Notes under the pieces: generated by a model
What the model saw: the letters and a program-made list of their open reading frames with translations, nothing else
What the model was told of the DNA's origin: nothing
Database searches by the model: none
Origin: DASZHJ01 sp035604335
GTDB lineage: Bacteria > Pseudomonadota > Alphaproteobacteria > ATCC43930 > CGMCC-115725
Reading direction: 5' to 3'
Length of the DNA: 18,377 bases
Assembly (NCBI GenBank): GCA_035604335.1
Contig: DATNIT010000125.1
Location: 1-18,377, forward strand
Position numbers and translations under genes: made by a program
In this document: positions 1 through 6,980 of the stretch, piece after piece
How positions within the stretch are numbered: the stretch's first letter is position 1
Layout of the letters: the number at the start of each line of letters is the position of its first letter

Positions 1-1136
1 AACACCCGCATCAGATGATTGCTCAGGACGTGGTGGATCGAGATCTCGAGGCTCGACATCGGACCCGGGTCGAAGCGCTGCGACGACATGACATTCTGCA
101 GCGACAGGATCATCGTCTCGTCTTCCGCGAGGAAATCCTTCATGTGTTGACGATAGACCTGCACCTTCTCCTGGAAGCCCGGATGGTCGAAGAATTCCTT
201 GGGCAGAAGAGAGTAGGCGATGAGACGACAGCGGTCCGGTGCGAGCGGCCAGACCACATAGAATTTCACCAGGTCGGAGCGGGCGAGAACATTCATGTTC
301 GGCGCCAAGTGTCCTTGGCAACCGAAGGTGTCGGGCCTGTCTTCAAGCCAGGGCAGCTTGCCGAACAAGCTCTTCCCGTCGGGCGTGAGCGGTGCCGCCT
401 TGTAATACGCGATCACGCCGCCGTTCTTGCGAAGGTGGGCGTCGTAGGTCTTCGGCGTCACGTATTTGCCGAAGGTCCGCACATGCAGCACGGAGACATG
501 GTAGATGTCCATCAAGTTCTCGATGAGAAGCTTCCAATTGCAGTTTATCTCCACCTCGAGCTTGTCGGCCAAGCGACACTCCTCGGGCTTGAGGAAGCCG
601 ACATCGGCGCGAAAGTCGGCAATGAAGTCGGCAAACGGCCGAGGCTGATCATTGAGCGTAACGTAGATGTTTCCCGCCCAGACCTCGGTCTTCAAGGCCC
701 TGAGCCGGCAGCGGGACGGATCGAACCCTTTCGCCTCCTTCATATAGGGCGCGCCCACCAGCTTGCCCTTGAGATCGTAGACCCAGCCGTGATATGGGCA
801 CATGAATTCCTTGACGTTGCCGTTGCCGTGCGCCACTTCCACGCCGCGGTGGCGGCAGACGTTCATGAGGCCATTGTAGTTTCCGTTCTCGTCCTTCGTC
901 ACGAGAACGGGTTCGCCGAGAATACGAAGCGTCAGGTAATCGCCGGCCTTCTCAAGCTCCTCCACCCGCCCGACGCAGAGCCAATCCTTCATGAATATCT
1001 TTTCTTTTTCGAGCTTGAGCATCTCAGCGGAACCATACACGTAGCCGGGCGCGTGCTGCGCGCTGTTCAGCGGCGCAAATACGCCCGACAAATCCTCGCG
1101 TGTTTCATGGGCGCTCAGCGATGAAACGTCAGCCAT
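1..1136 (-). CDS. Rieske non-heme iron oxygenase, alpha subunit (3' end cut by window edge)
   Basis: The minus strand is open from ATG at 1136 to the left edge, giving 378 visible residues with no stop. The Rieske [2Fe-2S] motif is plain: Cys94-x-His96 and Cys113-x2-His116 (CRHRG and CPYHGW). The mononuclear iron motif follows: Asp210, His213 and His218 in ENLMDIYHVSVLH, with Asp339 a possible further carboxylate ligand. This is the domain order of ring-hydroxylating or demethylating oxygenase alpha subunits. Compared with the paralogue at 1309-2502, only about 10-30 C-terminal residues should be missing. The start is supported by AGGGAG (complement of 1146-1151) 9 nt upstream. It is transcribed divergently from the plus operon, so the two probably share regulation. 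No beta subunit, ferredoxin or reductase is visible; these may lie beyond the left edge or be encoded elsewhere. Substrate unknown. Confidence 0.93.
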   Translation of the reverse strand, partial: MADVSSLSAHETREDLSGVFAPLNSAQHAPGYVYGSAEMLKLEKEKIFMKDWLCVGRVEELEKAGDYLTLRILGEPVLVTKDENGNYNGLMNVCRHRGVEVAHGNGNVKEFMCPYHGWVYDLKGKLVGAPYMKEAKGFDPSRCRLRALKTEVWAGNIYVTLNDQPRPFADFIADFRADVGFLKPEECRLADKLEVEINCNWKLLIENLMDIYHVSVLHVRTFGKYVTPKTYDAHLRKNGGVIAYYKAAPLTPDGKSLFGKLPWLEDRPDTFGCQGHLAPNMNVLARSDLVKFYVVWPLAPDRCRLIAYSLLPKEFFDHPGFQEKVQVYRQHMKDFLAEDETMILSLQNVMSSQRFDPGPMSSLEISIHHVLSNHLMRV

Positions 1137-1186
1137 CGTCGCGTTCTCCCTTATGCTGCGCTTTTCCGAGAGCGGCGCATGTGGCG

Positions 1187-1203
1187 CAAAGATACCATCT
1201 TTG
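1187..1203. promoter_or_regulatory. 17-bp perfect dyad, candidate operator
   Basis: CAAAGAT (1187-1193) and ATCTTTG (1197-1203) form a perfect 7-bp inverted repeat around a 3-bp centre. It lies in the divergent intergenic region and overlaps the proposed minus-strand -10 hexamer (1189-1194), where a bound protein would block transcription of the leftward Rieske gene. It differs in sequence from the dyad at 1231-1261, so a second regulator may bind here. The symmetry is seen directly; the operator role is inferred. Confidence 0.45.
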
Positions 1204-1218
1204 GAATCGCCTTGACAA
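1189..1218 (-). promoter_or_regulatory. candidate sigma70-type promoter for the leftward Rieske gene
   Basis: Read on the minus strand, TTGTCA (1218-1213) and TATCTT (1194-1189) are separated by 18 bp. They match the sigma70 consensus at 5/6 and 4/6 positions. This places transcription start roughly 45-50 nt upstream of the ATG at 1136. The only support is the match and the position in a divergent gap. Confidence 0.35.
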
Positions 1219-1230
1219 CTTTTTGGTACT

Positions 1231-1261
1231 TGCCGACAATCCAGTTGACCGATTGTCGGCA
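1231..1261. promoter_or_regulatory. 31-bp perfect dyad, candidate operator of the catabolic operon
   Basis: TGCCGACAATC (1231-1241) and GATTGTCGGCA (1251-1261) are perfect 11-bp inverted repeats with a 9-bp spacer. Each arm also contains its own TTG-N4-CA(A/G) pseudo-palindrome (1230-1239 and 1253-1262), with centres 23 bp apart, close to two helical turns. It could therefore be one long dyad or two adjacent dimer sites. It covers the -35 element and spacer of the best plus-strand promoter, which suits a repressor. The obvious candidate ligand is the FCD/GntR protein encoded at 9412-10275, but that pairing is inference. Confidence 0.6.
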
Positions 1262-1274
1262 GTTTATATATGAT
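1245..1274 (+). promoter_or_regulatory. candidate sigma70-type promoter of the plus-strand operon
   Basis: TTGACC (1245-1250) and TATGAT (1269-1274) are 18 bp apart and match the consensus at 5/6 positions each. Predicted initiation near 1281 leaves a leader of about 28 nt before the ATG at 1309 and would exclude the ATG at 1270. A second possibility is TTGACA (1212-1217) with GACAAT (1235-1240), 17 bp apart. Either promoter overlaps the 1231-1261 dyad. Confidence 0.45.
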
Positions 1275-1308
1275 CGCGACAGGCCATTTCGTCAACCTTG
1301 GAGCCGCG

Positions 1309-2502
1309 ATGAGTCCCCTGCCGCAAAAGCGCCCGGTCGCCGCCGATCCATTTTCCCCCGACTCCGAGGAGCTGCGCCCGACCCGAGCGGCCCTTGAGCG
1401 CGCGCAGCATTTGCCGGCGCACTACTACACCGCGCCGGAGATCCTCGAGCGCGAGAAGGAGCTTTTGTTCTTCAAAGACTGGCTGGCGGTCGCGCGCGTC
1501 GAGGAGTTCGCCAATCCGGGCGATTACCGGGCGATGGAGATCGTCGGGGAGCCGATCGTGGTCTGCCGCGATCAGAAGGGCAATCTCAACGCCTTCGCGA
1601 ATGTGTGCCGCCATCGCGGCGTCGCCGTGGCAATGGGGGCGGGGAATGCGACGCAGTTCAGCTGCCCGTATCACGCCTGGTCCTACGGCCTTGACGGGCG
1701 ATTGACGGCACCCTCGCGGCCGCGCGGGCTCGGCAGCTTCGATTACCGCGACTGCCGTCTGCCGCCGCTGCGCGTCGACACCTGGGGCGGGTTCGTCTTC
1801 GTCAGCTTCGACCCCGGGGGGCCGTCTCTCAGCAGCTACCTCGCTGCCGACGGCTACCAGGACGCCGTCGCCTATGTTCATCCCGAAAAGATGACCTTGG
1901 TCGACACCTACAGCTACGAAATCGACTGCAACTGGAAACTGGTGCCGGAGAACCTCGCCGACGTCTATCACGTCGAGGTGATTCACCGCGGCACCTTCGG
2001 GGCTGCTACCTACAGCACCAAGCGTGCGATCGCGCAGCTCACCCTGACAAAATACGGTTGGCACAAGGAGTACGTCAGCGGCACCATGGCGCCGGATGCG
2101 GAGCTGCTCTTCGGCCCCGCGCCATGGCTGGCTCAACACGAAAAGGGGTCGTTGTTCGCGTTCTCGGCCTTCCTGCGGCCCAATTTCTACCTCTTCGCGC
2201 GGGCCGACATGGTGCAGCCTTGGGTCGCTTATCCGCTCAGCGCGACCCGCACGCGCGTCACCGGCTGGACCTGCATTCCCGCCGAGTTCGCCGACAGGCC
2301 GGCTTTCAAGGAGAAGGTCGCGATCCTGGCTGAGTTCGCCCGCCGCTTCGCCGGCGAGGATGCCGATCTGATGCGTGCGATTCAGAAAGGGCTCACCTCG
2401 CGCTACTTCGTGCGCGGCCCGATGCACGAGCTCGAGGTCATGATCCATCACCGCATCAACCGCTACCTGGAGGCCATGGCAGGCGAAGGGGAGGCGCGCT
2501 GA
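1309..2502 (+). CDS. Rieske non-heme iron oxygenase, alpha subunit
   Basis: This is a 397-residue Rieske oxygenase alpha subunit and first gene of the plus operon. The Rieske cluster ligands are Cys100-x-His102 and Cys119-x2-His122 (CRHRG, CPYHAW). The catalytic iron site is Asp218, His221 and His226 in ENLADVYHVEVIH. The frame opens at ATG 1270, but I place the start at 1309: TTGGAG lies 5 nt upstream and the likely transcription start (about 1281) lies after 1270. It shares architecture and many blocks with the divergent Rieske protein at 1-1136, so they are paralogues, probably with different substrates or steps. No beta subunit or electron-transfer partner is adjacent. The stop overlaps the start of a 26-codon ORF (TGATG). 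By context it should hydroxylate or dealkylate the imported substrate ahead of the NicX-type enzyme. Confidence 0.95.
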   Translation: MSPLPQKRPVAADPFSPDSEELRPTRAALERAQHLPAHYYTAPEILEREKELLFFKDWLAVARVEEFANPGDYRAMEIVGEPIVVCRDQKGNLNAFANVCRHRGVAVAMGAGNATQFSCPYHAWSYGLDGRLTAPSRPRGLGSFDYRDCRLPPLRVDTWGGFVFVSFDPGGPSLSSYLAADGYQDAVAYVHPEKMTLVDTYSYEIDCNWKLVPENLADVYHVEVIHRGTFGAATYSTKRAIAQLTLTKYGWHKEYVSGTMAPDAELLFGPAPWLAQHEKGSLFAFSAFLRPNFYLFARADMVQPWVAYPLSATRTRVTGWTCIPAEFADRPAFKEKVAILAEFARRFAGEDADLMRAIQKGLTSRYFVRGPMHELEVMIHHRINRYLEAMAGEGEAR

Positions 2503-2582
2503 TGCTGATCTCGACGATGATCCCGGCGCCGGCCGCGGCGGCTGCGGCACGGCCGCTCTCGGCGGCAAGGCGCTCGCCTTGA
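2502..2582 (+). CDS. possible 26-codon coupling ORF between Rieske and NicX-like genes
   Basis: ATG at 2502 overlaps the Rieske stop (TGATG), and its own TGA (2580-2582) overlaps the TTG start of the next gene (TTGA). The predicted peptide has a short hydrophobic start (MLISTMIP) and then is rich in Ala, Pro and Arg. Nothing marks it as a functional protein. Its end-to-end overlaps could carry ribosomes across the 76-nt gap to the weak TTG start. It may equally be a chance ORF. Confidence 0.25.
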   Translation: MLISTMIPAPAAAAAARPLSAARRSP

Positions 2583-3619
2583 GCCTCGGGCCGAAACTTC
2601 TCGACGCCTGGCGCGTCGTGCTGGAGCAATGCGCGATCCGGCCCGGCTCGACCGCGCTCGTCCTCGTCGGCGACAACACGCATCCCGACACGCTTGCGGC
2701 GGCGCGACTCGCGATCCCGATGCTCGGCGCGCGGCTGCTCACCCTCGAACTGGGCGAGCCGCCGGCGCTGCGGATGGCCTCGGAGAGCACGGCCTATTAC
2801 GGGCCCACCGCGCTCACCGGCAATCGCGCGGCGGTAGAGGCCATGAAGCGCGCCGACATCGTGATCGATCTCATGGGGCTCGATCGCGGGACGGAGCAGC
2901 GCGAGATACTCGCTGCCGGCACGCGCATCCTCTTGGTCAAGGAGCCGCCGGAGATCCTGGTGCGCTCGATCCCGACCGCCGAGGACAAACGGCGGGTGAA
3001 GAGTGCCGCGGCGCGGCTCGGGCGCGCCAAGACCATGCGCGTCACCTCGGACGCCGGAACCGACTTCCGCGCCGCGCTCGGGGAATATCCCTGCCTCGTG
3101 CAGTACGGGCTCGCCGACGAGCCGGGGCGGTGGGACCATTGGCCGAGCGCCTTCGTGGCCACTTGGCCGAACGAGCATTCGGCAAGCGGGACGGTGGTGC
3201 TGGCGCCTGGCGACACCATCCTGCCCTTCAAGCAATATGTCCAGGACCCCGTCAGGCTGCGCGTCGAGGCCGGCTACATCCGCGAGATCGAAGGCGGCTT
3301 TTCTGCCACCTATGTGCGGGAATACATGGCGAGTTTCGGGGACTTCGAAGGCTATGCGGTCTCCCATCTGGGCTGCGGGCTGCAGCCGCGCGCCCATTGG
3401 ACGACGCTCGGCATGTACGACAAGCGCCAGACCAACGCGATGGACGCGCGCTCGTTTGCGGGGAATTTCATGTTCTCGACCGGGCCGAACGGCGAGGCCG
3501 GCGGCAATCGTCACACGGCCTGCCATCTCGATATCCCGATGCGGGAATGCTCGGTCTATCTCGACGATGAGCCGATCGTGCTCCGCGGCAAGCTCGTGGG
3601 GGTCGAGGCCAATGCGTAA
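2579..3619 (+). CDS. nicX: NicX-type 2,5-dihydroxypyridine 5,6-dioxygenase-like ring-cleaving enzyme
   Basis: This 346-residue protein strongly resembles NicX of Pseudomonas putida, which opens 2,5-dihydroxypyridine to N-formylmaleamate using Fe(II) on an aminopeptidase-like (M29) fold. Shared blocks include DEPGRWDHWPS, WPNE, ILPFK, SHLGCGLQPRAHW, FSTGPN and CHLDIP. His263, His316 and Asp318 sit exactly two residues before the iron ligands I recall for NicX (His265, His318, Asp320), and His187 matches NicX His189. The position matching NicX His105 is Arg103, so substrate or mechanism may differ. The TTG start is chosen because the N-terminus then aligns with NicX; AAGG lies 8 nt upstream and no ATG or GTG lies in frame after the Rieske stop. 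A plain M29 aminopeptidase is less likely. Confidence 0.88.
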   Translation: MSLGPKLLDAWRVVLEQCAIRPGSTALVLVGDNTHPDTLAAARLAIPMLGARLLTLELGEPPALRMASESTAYYGPTALTGNRAAVEAMKRADIVIDLMGLDRGTEQREILAAGTRILLVKEPPEILVRSIPTAEDKRRVKSAAARLGRAKTMRVTSDAGTDFRAALGEYPCLVQYGLADEPGRWDHWPSAFVATWPNEHSASGTVVLAPGDTILPFKQYVQDPVRLRVEAGYIREIEGGFSATYVREYMASFGDFEGYAVSHLGCGLQPRAHWTTLGMYDKRQTNAMDARSFAGNFMFSTGPNGEAGGNRHTACHLDIPMRECSVYLDDEPIVLRGKLVGVEANA

Positions 3620-3706
3620 GCGCAGCGCCGAGATGGGCGACGCTCACGCGAGAGACGCAGTAGCGTGGGTTCATCTGCGCGAAAACGGGAGGGAGGAGGA
3701 CTGACG

Positions 3707-4894
3707 ATGCGCAATTTCGCAATGGCCGTGGCCTGTTTGCTCGTTGCGGCGGCTTTATCTTCTGTAGCGCCGTCCGCCGCGCGGGCGGAGGACGGGGTCA
3801 CCGACACCACGATCAAGATCGGGATGTTCGGCCCCTTGACCGGCTCCGCGAGCATGTGGGGCAATCCGGTGCAGAACGGCGCGATCATGATCTATAAGCA
3901 GGCCAACGACAAAGGCGGGATCAACGGGCGCCAGATCGAGATCGTTCAGGAGGACGGGGCGTGCGACGCGGCGAAGACCGTGGCGGCGGTGAAGAAGCTC
4001 ATTTACCGCGAAAAGGTCTTCATGATCAACGCGGGCATGTGCAGTGGTGCGGTGATGGCGGCCAAGGAGGAGATCGTTGCCAACAAGGTGCCGTTCATGC
4101 TCTTCGCGGCAAGCCAGGATGCGATCACGGCACCGGTCAACCGTTACGTCTTCACGGTCGCGTCGACCGGGCCCTACGACGGCAAGGGCATGGCCGCCTT
4201 CACCAAGAGCATTCCGGGGGCGAAGCGGGTCGCGCTGATCAGCCACGCCGACGAATGGGCCAAGAGCAAGAGCGAGCCGTTCACGGCGGCGCTCAAGCAG
4301 GCGAAGATCGAAATCGTCGCCGAGGAGACGATCGACCGAAACATCATCGACGCAACTCCCCAGGTGCTGGCGGTCAAGCGCCAGAACCCCGACGTCGTCG
4401 CGCTCTTCACCTATCCGGCCGAAAGTGCTGCGATCGTTCGCGATGCCTACAAATACGGACTCAATGTGACTTTCATCGGGAATAACGCGCTGATTGACCT
4501 GCCGGCGATGGGTGAACGGGCGGGCAGCCTGGATGCGGTGCGGAATACCTATGTCATGTCCGCCATGTCCGGGGCCATCGGCAGCCCGCAGCTTGCGCCA
4601 TACGAGAAGCTGCTCAAGACTTACTATCCGGACGAGAAGGTGAAGGCGGACTCGTTCTTCGGCACGGCTTCCGCGATCACCGTGGTCGAGGCGCTCAGGC
4701 GCGCCGGTCGGGATCTCACCCGCGAGAAGCTGGTCGACGCCCTCGAGAGCATTCGGGACTTCGACGCAGGAGTCGCCCCTTGCAGGATCAATCTCTCGCC
4801 GACGAACCATCAGGGCTGCGAGACCGAGACTGCGTGGAAGCTCGTCGGCGATAAGGTGGTCACCGTCGGCAGCGAGTGGCGCGAAGTGAAGTAG
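3707..4894 (+). CDS. ABC transporter periplasmic substrate-binding protein, branched-chain amino acid (HAAT) type
   Basis: This 395-residue protein carries a signal peptide: MRN, a hydrophobic core, and a probable cut after Ala-Arg-Ala at residue 27. A periplasmic-binding-protein type I (Leu/Ile/Val) fold follows, opening with IKIGMFGPLTG at about residues 36-46. Cys86 and Cys112 (in GACDAAKT and GMCSGAV) probably form a disulphide, as may the two C-terminal cysteines. The start is ATG 3707, because GGGAGGAGGA lies 6 nt upstream and the signal peptide begins there; the in-frame GTG at 3665 has neither. It delivers ligand to the permeases encoded just downstream. Members of this family bind amino acids, amides, urea or aromatic acids; here the ligand is probably the pathway substrate. 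A strong mRNA hairpin follows the gene at 4916-4964. Confidence 0.94.
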   Translation: MRNFAMAVACLLVAAALSSVAPSAARAEDGVTDTTIKIGMFGPLTGSASMWGNPVQNGAIMIYKQANDKGGINGRQIEIVQEDGACDAAKTVAAVKKLIYREKVFMINAGMCSGAVMAAKEEIVANKVPFMLFAASQDAITAPVNRYVFTVASTGPYDGKGMAAFTKSIPGAKRVALISHADEWAKSKSEPFTAALKQAKIEIVAEETIDRNIIDATPQVLAVKRQNPDVVALFTYPAESAAIVRDAYKYGLNVTFIGNNALIDLPAMGERAGSLDAVRNTYVMSAMSGAIGSPQLAPYEKLLKTYYPDEKVKADSFFGTASAITVVEALRRAGRDLTREKLVDALESIRDFDAGVAPCRINLSPTNHQGCETETAWKLVGDKVVTVGSEWREVK

Positions 4895-4915
4895 GAAAAG
4901 CGGCTGCGCGAGATC

Positions 4916-4964
4916 GGCTTCCGTCCGCACCCAAAGCCACACGGGCTCGAGCGCGGACGGAGCC
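4916..4964 (+). promoter_or_regulatory. intergenic mRNA stem-loop after the binding-protein gene
   Basis: CCGTCCGC (4921-4928) pairs with GCGGACGG (4953-4960). The stem extends through GGCT (4916-4919) and AGCC (4961-4964) with one bulged T, giving 12 pairs around a 24-nt loop. No T-run follows, so it is not a standard intrinsic terminator. Such hairpins between binding-protein and permease genes (the malE-malF case is the known example) protect the upstream mRNA and let the binding protein be made in excess. That role is inferred here. Confidence 0.5.
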
Positions 4965-5063
4965 CCTTCGCAAAATCGTGCGGAACGGCGGCTTGGCCAG
5001 GTAGTGGCGCCGCGGTTGCCGCACCTTCAGGCATTCGCGGGATTGCAAGATTTCAAGGCGGAC

Positions 5064-5936
5064 ATGGAATTTGCCATCTATCTCACTGCCGGGATCGCCA
5101 ACGGCTCGCTCTACGCGCTGATGGCATTGGGTCTCGTGCTGGTCTACCAGACCCAGAACTTCGTTCCCTTCGTCAACGGCGAATTCTTCACCGCAGGCGC
5201 GTTCCTCGGCTTCACCGCCTTCCGGACGCTCGCCCTGCCTTACGCGCTCTCCTTCGGGGCAGCGATCCTCTGCGGAGCGCTCTTGGGCCTGATCACCGAG
5301 CGAGTGGTGATCCGGCCGATTGCCAGAAGTCATCACCTGAGCCTCGTGCTGGTGACGGCAGGCGCATCGATCGCGCTGCAGGGTGTCGCACGTGCCCGGT
5401 GGGGCGACGACATCTACACCTTTCCGCCGATCTTCGCTGGGCAGGCGGTCGATGTGGCGGGTATTCCCATCTCGTTGCAGAACCTGACGGTCGTGCTTGT
5501 GACGGCGTCGCTCTCCGCGGTAATGTTCGTCTTCTTCGCCCGCACGAAGCTCGGCAAGCAAATGCGGGCGATGTCGCAAAGCCTCGCCGGCGCGGAGATC
5601 ATCGGCATCAATCCGGTCCGCGTCTACCGGTTGACCTGGGCGCTCTCCGGCGCGGTCGGCGCCGCGGCGGGCGTTCTCGCCGCACCTTTCATGTTGCTCT
5701 ACCCAGATATGGGCGGAATCATCCTTCTCAAGGGCTTCGCGGCGGCGGTGCTGGGCGGGCTCAACAGCGTCGCCGGTGCCATCCTCGGCGGACTCGCGAT
5801 CGGAATTTCCGAGCAACTCGTCGGCGGCTACGTCGGCACCGTTTACATAGAGATCTCGGCTTTCGTGGTGATCATCGCGGTCCTGCTGATCCGGCCCCAG
5901 GGCCTCCTCGGCACAAGCACGGTCGGGCGGGTCTGA
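5064..5936 (+). CDS. livH: branched-chain amino acid-type ABC transporter permease, LivH family
   Basis: This 290-residue integral membrane protein opens with the family-typical IANGSLYALMALG at residues 11-23. It has several hydrophobic segments and the conserved cytoplasmic loop near residues 167-205 (MRAMSQSLAGAEIIGIN) that contacts the ATPases. A glycine-rich C-terminal block follows (GFAAAVLGGLNSVAGAILGG, 224-243). I choose ATG 5064, with AAGG 5 nt upstream, over the in-frame GTG at 5004, because LivH proteins begin close to this motif. The usual NF(G/A)(H/Q)G motif after the first helix reads PFVNG here, a mild departure. The stop directly abuts the LivM start (TGAATG). With LivM it forms the translocation pore. 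Confidence 0.93.
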   Translation: MEFAIYLTAGIANGSLYALMALGLVLVYQTQNFVPFVNGEFFTAGAFLGFTAFRTLALPYALSFGAAILCGALLGLITERVVIRPIARSHHLSLVLVTAGASIALQGVARARWGDDIYTFPPIFAGQAVDVAGIPISLQNLTVVLVTASLSAVMFVFFARTKLGKQMRAMSQSLAGAEIIGINPVRVYRLTWALSGAVGAAAGVLAAPFMLLYPDMGGIILLKGFAAAVLGGLNSVAGAILGGLAIGISEQLVGGYVGTVYIEISAFVVIIAVLLIRPQGLLGTSTVGRV

Positions 5937-6980
5937 ATGGGCGCGCTGCGCCAAAATTGGTGGCTGCCGATTGCGATCGTCGGCGCTTTTTCCATCCCGC
6001 TCCTGGCCGACTCCTATTCCCAATATGTGGTGAATTTGGTGCTGGTGAACGTGGTGGTCGCGATCGGTCTGAACATCGTAATGGGGTTTGCCGGCCAGCT
6101 CTCCTTCGCCCATTCCGCATTCATGGGGATCGGCGCTTACGCCACGGTGCTGCTGATGAGCCGCGTCGGGCTGCCGTTCATTTTAGCGCTGCCACTGGCC
6201 GGTATCGCCACGGGCTTGCTCGGGTTCCTCGTCGGGCTGCCGGCCGTGCGGGTGCGCGGGCTGTATCTCGCGCTGCTCACCATCGCGTTCCTGTCTTTCT
6301 GCTCATGGGTATTCGTGCACTGGAAGGAAGTGACGCTCGGCAGCACCGGCATGCGGGTGCCGCGGGTCAGCGTTGGCGGCATCCCGCTTGCGACCGACCA
6401 GGCCAAATATTACGCCATCCTCGCCGCGACCGCCGTCATGGTCTGGCTCGCAACGGCGATTGTGCGTTCCCGCTGGGGCCGCGCCTTCGTGATGGTGAGG
6501 GAAGTCGAGCTAGCGGCCCAGGCGAACGGAATCAACGTGATGACGACCAAGGCCATAGCCTTCGGAATCAGCGCCGCTTACGCCGCGGTGGGAGGAGGCC
6601 TCTTCGCGCTCGCCATCGACTTCCTCGTGCCCAGCTCGTTCGGGCTGCTGCAGATGGTGACGCAGTTCGCCATGGTGCTGATCGGCGGGCTGACCTCCAT
6701 CGTCGGCGCGATGATCGGGGCCCTGCTCCTGAGCATCCTGCCCGAGTTGCTGCGCGAATTCCGAGGTGCCGAGGAGATCGCTTACGGCGTGTTGATCGTC
6801 GTATTCATCCTGTTCATGCCGGACGGCATTGCCGGCCTGCTGCGGCGTCGCGGCTGGCTGCCCAGGCCCGCCCTGCTGAGCCGGCGACTGGAGGGCCTGC
6901 GCCCCGGCATATCGAGTACCGGCGCTCACGGCCTGTTGCCCGTGCGCAAGGCTTCGGCGGAAGGTGCTTCCCAGCGATGA
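5937..6980 (+). CDS. livM: branched-chain amino acid-type ABC transporter permease, LivM family
   Basis: This 347-residue membrane protein carries the LivM hallmark GFAGQLSFAHSAFMGIGAYA at residues 50-69. It also has repeated hydrophobic helices, the cytoplasmic coupling loop near 188-226 (VMVREVELAAQANGIN) and the C-terminal LFMPDGIAGLLRRRGW. A basic, low-complexity tail of about 45 residues follows and is not needed for the pore. The gene begins at the base after the LivH stop and its TGA overlaps the LivG ATG (ATGA), so translation is tightly coupled. It pairs with LivH as the heterodimeric pore of the first importer. Confidence 0.94.
   Translation: MGALRQNWWLPIAIVGAFSIPLLADSYSQYVVNLVLVNVVVAIGLNIVMGFAGQLSFAHSAFMGIGAYATVLLMSRVGLPFILALPLAGIATGLLGFLVGLPAVRVRGLYLALLTIAFLSFCSWVFVHWKEVTLGSTGMRVPRVSVGGIPLATDQAKYYAILAATAVMVWLATAIVRSRWGRAFVMVREVELAAQANGINVMTTKAIAFGISAAYAAVGGGLFALAIDFLVPSSFGLLQMVTQFAMVLIGGLTSIVGAMIGALLLSILPELLREFRGAEEIAYGVLIVVFILFMPDGIAGLLRRRGWLPRPALLSRRLEGLRPGISSTGAHGLLPVRKASAEGASQR

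Noticed and set aside
15..1124. 369-codon plus-strand ORF
   Set aside because: It is the antisense of the leftward Rieske gene. The minus frame has full Rieske and iron motifs; the plus frame has none and an Arg/His/Glu-rich composition typical of shadow ORFs.
1264..2790. 508-codon minus-strand ORF across the Rieske and NicX-like genes
   Set aside because: It spans two genes and their junction on the other strand, has no family motifs, and is a product of high GC content.
3755..6113. long minus-strand ORFs opposite the binding-protein and LivH genes
   Set aside because: His/Asp/Arg-rich shadow frames with no domains and no consistent start signals.
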